Assembly (NCBI GenBank): GCA_020205615.1 | Contig: CM035160.1 | Coordinates: forward strand, 120,626,556-120,690,555 | Direction: 5' to 3' | Length of the DNA stretch: 64,000 bases | From: Panax quinquefolius | Lineage: Eukaryota; Streptophyta; Magnoliopsida; Apiales; Araliaceae | In this document: positions 22,621-33,150 of the stretch, in pieces | Layout: each line of letters starts with the position of its first letter | Numbering within the stretch: the stretch's first letter is position 1 | The notes under the pieces: model-generated | What the model saw: only the letters and a program-made list of their open reading frames with translations | Told to the model about the DNA's origin: nothing | The model's database searches: none | Translations under genes and position numbers: made by a program

Positions 22621-22809
22621 CTTATTTAGAGTTTATGATAAGTTTACTGTGATGACCTCATTCGGGTTCCTTTGCTTTCGGGAGGTCACAACAAACGCCT
22701 CCTCAGACTACCGGCTTTGACTTTCTTCGGGACGGCCTTTGGTGCCTCCATCCTCGGCAAACTTGTCTTCTGGTGAACGACAAAATCGCTAAGTGACCTT
22801 CTCTTCCAC

Positions 22810-23880
22810 AATTATAACATGCTTTGACTCACATCGCGCGCAGCTTGATCGATGTGTCCTCCCTCGCATTTGAAGCATATGATAGGTGGTCTTTCTCCTT
22901 CCTTAGAAAATGGGTACCGGTGCCGACGTCTTTCCATCATTGTTGAATCTCCATTTCTTGAAATGTCCATTCTTATTATTTTTTCCTTGATTACCACCGA
23001 AGTGGTTACCATTTCTGGCCTATTGAATCCCTCCACGCTTGTTGTCACCACTTCGATGACTGCTCTCGCTGGTATTATCATTTTGCCGCTCTGCTTCTTT
23101 TTGGTTGCATTGACTCGTTATCGCTACTCCACTAATCGAGCCCTATTTACAACATCTCGAATACAAACACAGTTTATGACAAATAAGATGTTGACGTATC
23201 TCCGGCTTCAAACCTCTTAAAAACATCCGCGTCATTCTCTCTTCATTATCCACCAAGTGGGATGCAAACCGGGATAACTCGACAAACTTTTCTTCGTACT
23301 GCGACACGGTCATATTATTTTGTTCCAACTTGATGAACTCCACCTCCTTCATGTGACGAATACTTTCGGGAAAGTACTTGTCGTTGAATAGTTCTTGGAA
23401 CTTCTACCAAGACATTTTCAATGCGGTAGGTTGAGTACGCTTTACCGATTCCCACCAGTAATCTGCCTCTCCTCGCAACATAAAAGCGGAAAAGGGAACC
23501 TTTTGCTCCTCGAAGCATCCCAAGACATCAAATATCTTGGTGATCTGCTTTATCCATGCTTCCGCCTTAAGTGGTTTTGGCTCTCCAATAAACTTCGGTG
23601 GTCCCAGCTCCTTGAACTGTTTAGCGGTGACCATCCGAGAGTTTCCAGTGGTTCCACCTACATTTTGGACAGGAGCCGCTCTCGCCTGCTGTTGCATGAA
23701 TTGCATAAAGCCTCTAAACATTCCATCATTCATTATTTGGTCAGTGTTGTTGTTTGCATGAGGATTGTCGGCTTCTTGATGCACATTATCCAGATTATTG
23801 ATATGTGGTGAATCAACGGTCGCCTGTGCTCCATTGCTATTCTCAACATTCTCGGATGTCATTTTCAGATACTGCCACAA
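22810..23880 (-). pseudogene. gag with capsid core and degraded zinc knuckle
   Basis: The N-terminus (23862 region) starts MTSEN and is asparagine-rich. The capsid-like core follows: PPKFIGEPKPLKAEAWIKQ, the FMLRGEADYWWES motif, then after a frameshift VSQYEEKFVELSRFA and FLRGLKPEIRQHL (23143-23352), all typical of Retrotrans_gag. The zinc knuckle near 22850 keeps CFKC and GHI but the rest of the CCHC pattern is altered (CEGGHIDQAARDVSQ). Gag would assemble the virus-like particle. Confidence 0.85.
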
Positions 23881-23900
23881 AATAAAAGGTTAATTAATAT
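23881..23900 (-). other. chromovirus leader, gag-proximal piece ending in Tat target site
   Basis: Twenty bases of leader between the gag start and the Tat insertion. The last five (AATAT, 23896-23900) are the left target duplication. The homologous uninterrupted leader is at 6866-7041. Confidence 0.8.
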
Positions 23901-24582
23901 TGTCGACGTCGGGATTTTTGGATGTCCCTTTCCGTTACTTGTTCTTTGGTGTTCTCATTTTAGGTGAGATTTGTTTGAAAAAACAAGTGAAAAAGGTCCG
24001 ACATTTATAATGTCGATGATAGACTGTTAAGAGTCGCTAGTTGGTTTTTTTAAATGGTTGTACCAACACAACCGAGAAAAGGTTTGTACATTGACCCAGT
24101 GATGTGACACTGCTAAACGGGTCAGTGAAACCGAGATTCATTAGGGTTCGGTGACTTGGTTATGCGGGGGGAAGGTGTTAGGCACCCCCCGACATCCGTG
24201 TTACCACGGTGACCGCCTCTTTTTAAGAAACTATTATCTGAATGTGTGTGTGTGTGGGTCAAACCCTGATGCTTAATAGTAATTGAGACCTTTTACACTC
24301 CCATTTTATTAAGTGTGCGGCTTGGTTGATTTTATTTTACGAATGCGAGGCATCCGTATGAAAATAATGTACAAAATAATGCCAACTTTCTCGTGGGTAT
24401 GGAAACCATCTGAGGAAATTCAGACACCGCAAAATAATTTACAAGCTGCTTACAGCTGAAGATGTCCATCATGGGAACCGAATCTAGATTCAATGGGATG
24501 AATCTGTGATCACATGATTCCTAGGCTCACAAAATATTGCGCTTTATACGAAAAGCGAAGGCGTATATATATAAAAGTCAGA

Positions 24583-24868
24583 AATATATATACGAGACAG
24601 GATCACCAACCACGAAGCACCTCCATGGGGATCAAAATGTAAATAACGTTGTTAAAGTTATCAACCGCCACGGAGGAAACTCCAAAGTGACGAAAATGTA
24701 AATAAAGTCAGAATACGATGGCCAACCGCCACGGAAACTCCAAAGTGATGTAATATAAATAAAGTCAGAATACGGCCAACTACCACGAAGTAAACTCCAG
24801 CAGATTTAAAACGTAAAGAAAGTCAGAAAAGCGATCAACCACCACGTAAGTAAACTCCAAGTGGGACG

Positions 24869-24905
<37 letters not shown>

Positions 24906-25280
24906 CAATAAACACAATTTGATGTAAAATCTGTGCTCATCGAATGTAGTTCACCACGCTTCATATATATAAAGTATATATACATGTTTAATAAACGCAC
25001 TTCTATATAAAATCCAAGCTCATCGAATGTAGTCCCACCACAATTCATATATACAAATATATATATATATATATATATAAGCGAGTAAACACACCAGACC
25101 GAAGTCTAGGCTCATCGAACAAAGTCTGACACACAGTTAATATATATAAGTATATATATATATATATAAAAGCAGTAAACGCTCCAGACCAAAGTCTAGG
25201 CTCAATCGAGGCATAACTCGATAATGTTAGTCAATATATATGTAAATATATAATATATATATATATATACAGACTAAATT
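24583..25280. repeat. two tandem-repeat arrays with AT microsatellites in Tat 3' LTR
   Basis: The first array (about 24600-24860) has 60-bp units built on CCACGGAGGAAACTCCAAAG and AAATAAAGTCAG. The second (about 24870-25280) has roughly 100-bp units with CAGACCGAAGTCTAGGCTCA, ATCGAACAAAGTC and a TATATA run. The same arrays occupy about 41340-42160 in the 5' LTR, with different TA lengths. Confidence 0.85.
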
Positions 25281-25578
25281 GAAACCACGGACCGAAGTCC
25301 TGGCAAAAGCAAGCAACACGACTCTCAACGTGTAGAAGGGTGTGTACAAAGATGAAGAGAAAGACTCTAAAGTGTGTGAGAAGGCTTACAGCTGACTGAT
25401 AAAGAAGGATTCTATATCTTTAGAGTGGGTAAACACTGACTTTTGTAGGTACAGAAGAGCTATATATGAGCTCACAGGTGTATAAAACGGGAAAGTACAT
25501 CAGATGGGGTGAGTCAGAGCAAATCAAGGCGTGGCTTCCTCGCCTTTTTTTCTTAGAAAATCAGCACCCCAAGCCCAC

Positions 25579-25586
25579 TATTTATA
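25579..25586 (-). promoter_or_regulatory. TATA box of Tat 3' LTR
   Basis: TATAAATA on the minus strand in CTCTATAAATAG-type context, conserved at 42460-42467. GC-rich palindromes lie 35-80 bp upstream on the minus strand. Confidence 0.6.
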
Positions 25587-25623
25587 GAGGGAGGAGCCAC
25601 AGGTCTACCTATGGCACCTAGTA

Positions 25624-25658
25624 GCAGGTGTACCTGCGGCTGCCCGGGGTGCCCCGGG
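25624..25658. repeat. paired GC-rich palindromes upstream of the Tat TATA box
   Basis: GCAGGT-GT-ACCTGC at 25624-25637 and CCCGGGG-TG-CCCCGGG at 25643-25658 are perfect inverted repeats. The 5' LTR version (about 42500-42535) is degraded. They could bind a dimeric factor; that is inference. Confidence 0.7.
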
Positions 25659-26046
25659 TAGTGTGGGTCCCGCCGTGTCGAAGTACAGACGCGTTGTTCG
25701 CTCGATCGCTCATAACTTTCAATTCGAGAGTCTGATGGAAGCATGCCATACCATTCCGGAAAGCTCTTTCCAAGAGCTACACCACGATATATGATTTGAC
25801 CTTTTTTATTTCAGGAAGATGGGTCCATGACCGAAATGGCATTCCCGAGTTTCTGTCAGGGAGTCCATTTGAGCCGTTTTACGTAGTTTGCGCTCGGAAG
25901 TTAAGATATGGTTCTTGTGGGACTTATATTGAAGCATTTTGAGTTGACATGAGTGTATTTGATTTGAAGTGAAGTTGAGTTGGCAAAATGACCATTTTGC
26001 CCCTCCCGGTTATCTCCTTTTCCATAGCCAGAGTCAGCCGTCTTTT

Positions 26047-26320
26047 CTCAGGGTTATCTCTGAGGTTGGCTTTCTGTTGACTTTGACTATCCTCAGGGTC
26101 ATCTTTGAGGTTGGCTTGACCTCCTGGGGCTATCTCCAGGCTTTGATCTTGATCCTACGGGCCTATCTCCAGGGTTGAACCTGACTTTCCCTGGGTTATC
26201 TCCGAGGTTTGGAACCTGATTTCCTGGGGTTATCTTCGGGGTTGAGAACTGGATCTCTTGTGGCAATCTTCGGGGTTGGAATTGATGTTGTGATCCTCTA
26301 GGGTTATCTTTGGAGTGTGA
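26047..26320 (-). repeat. array of mini-hairpins, loop GGYTATCT, in Tat 3' LTR
   Basis: CTCAG-GGTTATCT-CTGAG (26047-26064) is perfect. Further units follow every 30-45 bp. The last, near 26297-26316, has CTCTAG/TTGGAG, in which two changes relative to CTCCAG/CTGGAG keep pairing as G-T wobbles. Other units here are partly decayed. Confidence 0.75.
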
Positions 26321-26378
26321 AGAAGTCATTTTTGTCCTCCTGCATAGTTAGTAACAGAAAAGCAAAATTTCGAGTGTA

Positions 26379-26390
26379 TGCCCCTCTTTA
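26379..26390 (-). other. polypurine tract of the Tat-type element
   Basis: Minus strand TAAAGAGGGGCA, directly before the 3' LTR. Confidence 0.85.
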
Positions 26391-28807
26391 TCATGTTCAT
26401 GCAATGCAATGGAATGGACATGATAAAGATTAGTAGACACTTGAAACATGACAAGGTATTTTCAATGATGCAAATCGCAATGTAGTGAATGTTTATGATG
26501 AATATGAAAATGTTTTCGCAAATCGCAGTTCGTAAATAGCACATCTCATTTCGCACATCGCACATCGCTTTTCGCATTTGGCCAAATCGCACTTCACAAC
26601 TCGCACATCGCATTTTGCATATCGCATTTCACAAATCGCATTGCAAATCGCATATCATAAATCGCATATCGCAAATCGCAAATCGCAATGTAATGAATAT
26701 TATGATGAATGTTAAAATGTATTCGCAAATCACTTTACCTTTTACCGATCATTGCTGCTGCAGATGCTGGTGTTGACTCCAATGGTTTGGCATTTAATCG
26801 CTGATGCTTGTTTGATGAAGATAAGTTGAGATGCTTTCCATATCTTTGATGGGGATGACGTTCTGAAATCACCAGACCCTCCCGATGTATTTGCTGGTAG
26901 TTTGCAACGGTGCTTATCATGCTGATCACCAAACGTTTTTGATTCCCACTCGAACGGTGGTATACGAAGCTTTCATCGCTCAACTATCTTGATGTCGCAC
27001 TGAATTCCAATGGTTTAGGAACACCGGATCTTCTAATACCCTCGTTGAAGTAATATTCCATGAATTACATCACTAGACTTCGCCTGATGTTATACTAGAT
27101 TGATGACAACCACCAGATGTCTCACCTTTCTTGAGGTGATTTGGAGTTTCCTTTCTCTATTGGGTGCTTGTGCCCCATTTCCTTAAGCGTTTGATTCGCA
27201 ACCCGGCTGAACTGATGACTTGAATGTCTCTGAAATCCCTAGAGGGTGTAATTCATTCTTTCGCTGCCCATATTTGAACGTCGGTGTAGAGACCTCATCT
27301 GATGAGGACTTGACGTAGGTTAACATGTTTGATGGTGTAGATTTCCTTTAGTTGGACCTTTCGTCATGCGCCTTCTACTCCTGAGTTAAGAACTTTTTGA
27401 GAATTTTCCCCTTCTTTCGTAGGGGCATGCTTATGTCGCTATGATTTCTTTCAGGAGTTCACCCCTTTCTTTTTGATGAGAAGCTTGATCTCGCCTTAAG
27501 CTCCTTCCATTTCTTGGAATTGGAAAAATGCCCCAGTCCTTTCGCATGTTGATGTTGAGGGTTCATATGAGAAACTCTCTTTGTTGATGAGGTCGTGAGT
27601 TAATAATATCTGAATCGCCATTGAGATGATGATGGACCATGCTGATGACGCTAACTGGTGCATTTTTCATTTTAGGATGATTGATAAATGCCCCAGTGTT
27701 GAGTTGTCGCTTCTTCCGAGATTTCCCCCAATCTTGTTGTAAGGGATCCAATATCCGATTGTCGCCAATTTTGAAATTTCCCCAGCCTCGCTTGTTGTCT
27801 GGGATAGTTTCTTTGACAGATGAGCTGATAAGATGCCGAGATTGCAAGAGGCTTTTACTTCTGTACCATCTGGTGAACAGGTAGTGGATGTGGGCTTTGA
27901 TGTTGACAGCTCTTTCTGGTAAAGATGTCACTTTGTTAGAGAGATGAGGTTCTAACTCATAGGGATATCGTTGTTGCTGATCGGGATGACGCTATATCTA
28001 CCCGAGATATCGCATGTAGTTAGCGGTGGATCTGTTGGCTAGTGTAGAAACCCTTGGGCAGGAGATCACAACGTTACCTCCTTCTTCTGAGAGGGAATCC
28101 ATGTTGGACTTGATAGCCTGCATATACACTGATTTGTAGATGGGCTTGTACTTTCCTGCACAAACTAGCTTAGCCATTTTGTCATGTATAGTACACATTG
28201 TATATATCGAACATCATTATATATCGCAGGCAAATATATATTGATTCACTTCCCTTTTAGTTGTGCCTTGTTACTTGCTTGATATTTGCTTATTTCTCCA
28301 GGACTTTGTGATTTGGATGTATTCTGAACTCCTCCTTGATGGATGGACAATGAGATGTCTCAGGATTTTCAGAATGGATCGTCGATCTGTGTGTATTCCC
28401 TACCATCCTTGGTGTCTTGGGACTTGTTTTTGTATGTGGTTATGGATATGAGTGTTTGTTTTCATTTTTTCTGTGGTGGGATCAGACTATAAAACATGGC
28501 TGTCTACGTACTCCCGTGTATTGGGGAGATCAGGTCAACATAGTTCGCCCCATGTATAGGGCAGATTGCAGGTGAAAAGTTTTAATCCCATGTACAGGAT
28601 AAATTGAAGGTGTGAAAGGTTTAATCCCTGGTGGGATAACCGAAGTTGTAGGAAAAGAAGTAAAACCAGGCTGCTGGTTTGAAAAGTGTGTTTTTCCCTG
28701 AGGGGCAGATGGGTAAAAAGGAAAGGCTGTATGTAGTGAGGGTCAAAGAACCTGAAATGACTGGTGATCTGATGATCCAAAACTAGGATGTTTATTTGAT
28801 GGTAACC
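26391..28807 (-). other. 3' untranslated region of the Tat-type element
   Basis: About 2.4 kb between the pol stop and the PPT. It holds a TCGCA-rich simple array (26514-26690) and a segment near 28440-28545 with GTACGTAGACAGCC and CTGATCTCC-like motifs that recurs at 36775-36890. Long 3' UTRs with tandem repeats are known for Tat-lineage elements. Short frames here, for example 27563-27931, show no recognisable domain. Confidence 0.7.
26514..26690 (+). repeat. degenerate TCGCA/TCGCAAA tandem array
   Basis: More than fifteen repeats of 7-9 bp units such as ATCGCACT, TTCGCAC and AATCGCAA, in the Tat 3' UTR. The frame at 26326-26613 (repeated Cys and Arg) is a shadow of this array. Confidence 0.9.
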
Positions 28808-29052
28808 TCAGATATAGTACCGTTTCACGGTGTCTGAATTGATGAGTTATGGAAATTCATCATCGTCCATTTCCTGTAATCTGAAAGCGCCTCCTGTCAA
28901 TACCTCCTTGACAATTATCCTTTAGTCTGAGCTTGGTTGTCAATGATCTTTTTCAAAACCAAGTCGTGTTGTTTGAACTGTCGTAGTCAGACTTTTCTGT
29001 TGTAGGATCTTCTTTACAAGTAGAGGGCCGCTCATGTCTGGGCCACATACTA
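28808..29052 (-). pseudogene. Tat integrase C-terminus joined to part of the zinc finger
   Basis: The frame near 29040-29000 continues the integrase zinc finger (GPDMSGPLLVKKILQQ), and 28940-28808 gives IVKEVLTGGAFRLQEMDDDE and finally INSDTVKRYYI followed by TGA at 28808-28810, the typical end of Tat polyproteins. The D, D and E catalytic core that should lie between (about 300 codons) is absent, so an internal deletion has occurred near 28950-29000. Confidence 0.85.
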
Positions 29053-29602
29053 TGTGACGCCCCCAAAATAGGTATACATCACCCATTCTGAGTTGTCAAT
29101 ACATGGTACAGAAACAACTACAACTTTATTATTACAACAGTAAAACTGTGAGGTTGAATACAAATATTATCTTTTAGACAAAATCTATACTCAAATAAAT
29201 CCTCATCACATTTATTGATACATTATTTTACAAAAATGGTGAGGACTACTAAACAACTCTCTAGAACCTTCATTCCATACCCCACTAAATACTCGCTATA
29301 TTCTCGCCTCCCGAGAAGAAAAATGGAACAAAAAGGAAAAGGGTGAGCTCAACTAGCCCCAAGAAGAATATTATGACTAAGATAATATACAACAAATTAT
29401 CATTAGTCTTCAACAGGGAAAAATCTAATAGAATACAATAGACAACAAGTTTTTAAATCAATATTCGCAGCGGAAATAATAATTCATTAGAAGAGTTAAG
29501 TAGAGAATGCAAACTACTATCTTCTATGTATGAATTTAAAAGTTCATCGCCTATCTTTTATCCCTGTAACATCAATCAATATACATCTTGAATCAAATAT
29601 TC

Positions 29603-29729
29603 ATCTTTGCACTACAGGCCAAAGATATTCATCAGTTGGTCATGTTCATCTAAACACCTGTTCATCTTTGCACTACGGGCCAAAGATATTCATCAGAAAT
29701 CATTCATCTTTGCACTACAGGCCAAAGAT
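29603..29729 (-). repeat. three perfect conserved-loop hairpins
   Basis: At 29603-29626, 29664-29687 and 29706-29729 the 7-bp stem ATCTTTG/CAAAGAT encloses the loop CACTACAGGC or CACTACGGGC. Spacing between units is about 61 and 42 bp. Confidence 0.85.
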
Positions 29730-30315
29730 ATTCAATAATATCATCATTTAAGACTGAGGATGATGAAAAATATTTTTAAAGAAACGAATGCAGTGAAACA
29801 AAATGACAAGGATTAAGGATTAAAGATTCGTACTTTGTTTTATCCATGTCCAAAAATACCTCAAAAATAATCATAGTGGTATAAAATTCAAGAATGATCA
29901 AACATGGATACAATCAAAGCTAGTATCCACAATAGATATTTTAGACGAAAAGGAAAATTTTCATTTTTCGATGAATAGTCCAGATTCGTGAATAAATATC
30001 AGATATCGTGAATAGTCACAGATACGTGAATAGTAACTCCGACACCAAAAGTTCCAAATTTGATAAAACTTCAGATCAATATTTCAAAGATAATGATATT
30101 GAAGAAATAATATCATTACGAAAAATAATAATATCCCTTACCTCGAAAGATCAAGATCTTTCTAAATTTGAAACACCTGATATAAAGCTATGACTTGAAC
30201 TTGCACAAGATAGAAATACTCAAAGTATACTCAAAATACTCACAAGAATACGCTTCGATAATATAGAGAGAAAAACTGAGTTCTCGTGTGATTTTCAATT
30301 CTAACCTAAGCACCC

Positions 30316-30323
30316 TATTTATA
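30316..30323 (-). promoter_or_regulatory. TATA box of solo LTR
   Basis: TATAAATA on the minus strand in CTATAAATAGGG, aligned with the other family members. Confidence 0.6.
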
Positions 30324-31664
30324 GAAATTGCTTAGAACACAAAAAAGCGTAAAATTTAATATAATATTAATATATAAATAAATTTTCTTACGCCCTCTTT
30401 GAATCCTCTAGCTTCAGCACTTTGCACATGTTTCATGAGGCCCACAAGTGTAAAAAAAGGTTTTTCCTATTTTAAATATTTTAAACTTCCAAAAATCAAT
30501 TATTTCGGAGCTTTGAAACTTCAATAATTCATAATAAATAGCCCTTTTATCAGAAAATTCGAATCTTGCGAGTTTTTATAGGAAATTCAATTCTCTACAA
30601 CTTTGCAGAAGAAAGTTTTTCCGAATTCCAAACAAAAATTGACCGAAATCCACAAACGGACGATTTTACATGCTATAATCAAATTTCAGTCAATAAATGG
30701 GGTCCACCGACATGTTTAACATGTTTTAAATATTTATTGCAACAAAAATACTCTTCTTCCTCATATACTCATATATCCCACATTCGTTGTAAAAATATCA
30801 CCATTATTATATTATTAAAATATAATAATATATTTAAATGAATTATTTTATCGTAAAAGATAAAATTTCAATTTTCAACAATTGTCACATTAAAATTTTC
30901 TCCATCTATATCCACATAAAATCAATATTTTCTTCATCATATGAATCAATAATTAATTATTCACAAATAATATTACGTAATCACAATATCGACAACCGTG
31001 CAGCCTCAGAAAGAGGGGCTTTCCAATAAGAATTTCTCCTTCTCATGCGCAATTAGGTGACCAAACCTCTCCTTAGATGTAACTTTCTAGACATTGCCAA
31101 TAATGTTATCTAATAATATTATTCAGATAATATGAATTATTGCTTCGATAATGAAAATAATCGTAAATGACAATTATCAAACAACAAAGAATATAAAATA
31201 TCAACGCAAAGAATTATTAAATCAATAAAATATCAATAAAGAATTACTATAACCATTATTGAGTAGTGCCTTCTTACGTAAGAATCAATAATTGGTGCAA
31301 TACCGTAATGCTACCGTGTTTTAACCACCGAGTATTTTAACAAGATAATTCAGTGAATAACTACGCTGCTTATTTTTAAACAACTTATATTTGTCGCTTT
31401 CTTCATCCAATCGCTTTCCGTTATGGGGCCCCACAAAGATCGCATACCGTTGTACGAATATTCCCTTTGACAAAGAAGAATATTCCACGACCAAACGAAT
31501 ATTCCCAGACAACAATGAATATTTTATAACCACTTGCTTATTTTGAAATATTGCGTATTTTACCCATAACTATCCACATTAATCAAATCAACCCTTACTA
31601 TTTCAAAATAATAAATAGAGAAAATTAAATTTCATTAATAATAAGTTGGGGTCTTACATACTAC

Positions 31665-32110
31665 ACCATGGATCTCATCCATGAGTCTATGAGCTTGGTC
31701 TTGGTCCAGACCTCTGAGGAGACCTAGTCCTTCATCTTTTTTGTAGAGTGCATCTCCGCTCAGGTAGGTAGAATTTCATAGCAAGTCGATGGATCCGCCT
31801 TTTCTCAGTCAGGCTTGCCTCAATGAGTGTAGATCTATCTTGTGAGTGTTCATTGATATATTGATATCAACAGTGTTGGATGGGAGGTAGCTCATCCGAT
31901 ACTTCTCCAATGTAATTCCCATAGGCTGGAGCCTTTTGTTGGGCAAATGTGAGGGTTGGCATGTCTTCCTTGTCATGTATGTTGATCAAGGAGGCCCAGG
32001 TTGCTAGAGCATCCGCAAAATCATTCCTATTCCGAGGAATGTGGAGGAAGGATTTTTCTTCAAACTCAAAGCCATCTATAGAACTCCATTGATGGTAAGC
32101 AAAGAATCAG
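31665..32110 (-). pseudogene. Tat RNase H tail and start of integrase zinc finger
   Basis: Minus-strand reading from about 32090 gives DGFEFEEKSFLHIPRNRND and FADALATWASLINI, the conserved end of Tat RNase H, then MPTLTFAQQKAPAYGNYIGE. Further on is AMKFYL...LYKKDEGLGLLRGLD and AHRLMDEIHGVV, the HHCC zinc-finger part of integrase. The finger resumes at 29047 beyond the solo LTR. A stop after ELPPIQHC and frame changes mark decay. Confidence 0.8.
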
Positions 32111-32119
32111 AGAACCCGA

Positions 32120-32210
32120 TTGAAGAGATTTTTTCTTTTTCTTTTTTCTCTTTTTATTTTCTTTTTTCTTTTTATTTTTTTCTTTTTCTTCTTTTTTTTT
32201 TATTAGATCG
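32120..32210 (-). repeat. purine-rich tract in place of the RT YVDD region
   Basis: About 90 bp of A/G-only sequence on the minus strand (AAAAAGAAAAAGAA-type). It directly follows the RT block NAGATYQ at about 32235-32255. The expected YVDD active site, RT thumb and most of RNase H are missing between it and the RNase H tail. The Lys-rich frame across it is not a gene. Confidence 0.8.
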
Positions 32211-33001
32211 TGGAAAAGAGCCATATGGCTCACTGATAGGTAGCTCCGGCATTGATGAGGTCGAATAACAATCGTCTTTAGCAAAGGGCTCCCCAAGGCG
32301 TGATGAATGAAGTTTTCTCATGATCATCTTCGGCAACCATGATTTGATGGTACCCCACGGAGCAATTAGCAAAGGAGTACATGTCGTATCGAGCTGTATT
32401 GTCAATGAGTATGTGGATGAATGGCACGTGAAAGCTATCTTTGAGGCAAGCTTTATTCAAATCTCTGTAATCTACACAAACTCGCACCTCCCTTCCCGGT
32501 TTCGGCGCGGGGACTATGTTGGATAGTCATTCAGGTTATGTTAACACCATGATGATGCCGGCTTAAAATTGTTTCACAATTTCTTCTTTAACTTTTAACT
32601 TCCACTCAGGTTTTAATCGCCTGAGCTTCTGCCTGAGTGGCTTGAATCCCCCTTTGATGGGAAGGCGATGAATGACAATGTCCGTGGATAAACCGACCAT
32701 GTCTTCGTGAGACCATGCAAACACATCCTGGAATAGGGTCAATAGAGTAACCATGTCATTCCTTTGGTTTTGAGTGAGGTCTGTACCAATTTGGATTTGT
32801 TTGGGGTTTTCTAAGGTTCTGAGGTTTAAAAGAGGTGGTTTGATTAAGATTTTGCTTGGGTTTGTCTTCGACCCATTCTTTGATCTCCTGAGGTATCTCA
32901 TAGTCCTCTTGTATTTCCATCAAGTCTGAGTTCAACTTTACATCAAAGTTACAGTCCTTGTGGAGAATAGGCACCTCATCAGCAAGTACAGGCACATCTA
33001 A
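32211..33001 (-). pseudogene. Tat-type protease-RT linker and RT fingers/palm
   Basis: The frame 32995-32756 is an acidic linker. 32901-32563 has DVFAWSHEDMVGLSTDIVIH, RLPIKGGFKPLRQKLRRLKP and KVKEEIVKQF, typical of Tat polyproteins just before RT. After a frameshift 32487-32278 gives MRVCVDYRDLNKACLKDSF, DNTARYDMYSFANCSVGYHQ, DHEKTSFITPWGALC, then NAGATYQ and a stop. The family normally has FxDGFSGYNQ where this copy has FANCSVGYHQ, so the first catalytic Asp is lost. Confidence 0.88.
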
Positions 33002-33150
33002 ATTCAGAGTCCTGAAATAAAATATGCTTTCACTTAGTATATAACACTGTTAAATCACACAAAGTGTTAACCTGTAATGACAAAAGTAACTGCTAATACT
33101 GTACAGAAAAAGTAAGCAGTTATTGCTACCTACAAGGTAGAGAGAGTTTC
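33002..33150 (-). other. short Tat internal stretch with no recognisable coding
   Basis: About 150 bp between RT linker and solo LTR. GTTTC at 33146-33150 is the left target duplication of the solo LTR. Confidence 0.6.

Larger units (their letters stand above)
19226..23880 (-). pseudogene. chromovirus gag-pol polyprotein, frameshifted
   Basis: A single gag-pol reading unit running from 23880 down to 19226 in the domain order gag, zinc knuckle, protease, RT, RNase H, integrase, chromodomain. This order, with integrase last and a terminal chromodomain, defines Ty3/gypsy chromoviruses; the leader, PPT and chromodomain fit the Tekay (Del) clade. Breaks: frame changes in gag near 23370 and 23140, between protease and RT near 22020, between RT and RNase H near 21430 and 21145-21300, a TAG at 19947-19949 where a tryptophan codon is expected in integrase, and a frameshift near 19510 before the chromodomain. 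Confidence 0.92.
23901..26378 (-). repeat. 3' LTR of the Tat-type element
   Basis: 2,478 bp. Compared with the 5' LTR it lacks about 118 bp (present at about 40898-41015) between short TCAA repeats. It also lacks CTAC at its outer end (GAGTGTA instead of GAGTGTCTACA). A hand count in the first 265 bp gives about a dozen differences from the 5' LTR. Confidence 0.9.
29053..31659 (-). mobile_element. solo LTR of the Tekay-type family inside Tat integrase
   Basis: On the plus strand it begins TGTGACGCCCCC at 29053 and ends TTGGGGTCTTACA at 31659, with the perfect duplication TACTA at 29048-29052 and 31660-31664. It is 2,607 bp and carries the three best hairpins of the family. It interrupts the integrase zinc finger between GVV and CGP. 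Confidence 0.96.

Noticed and set aside
23395..23811. plus-strand ORF opposite gag
   Set aside because: It is an antisense shadow of the chromovirus gag frame, which has clear domain motifs on the minus strand.
24806..25048. 80-codon minus ORF, with a relative at 41483-41827
   Set aside because: Runs through TATATA tracts and tandem units in the Tat LTR; no domain.
32066..32296. Lys-rich ORF
   Set aside because: Translation of a purine tract inside a deleted RT region.
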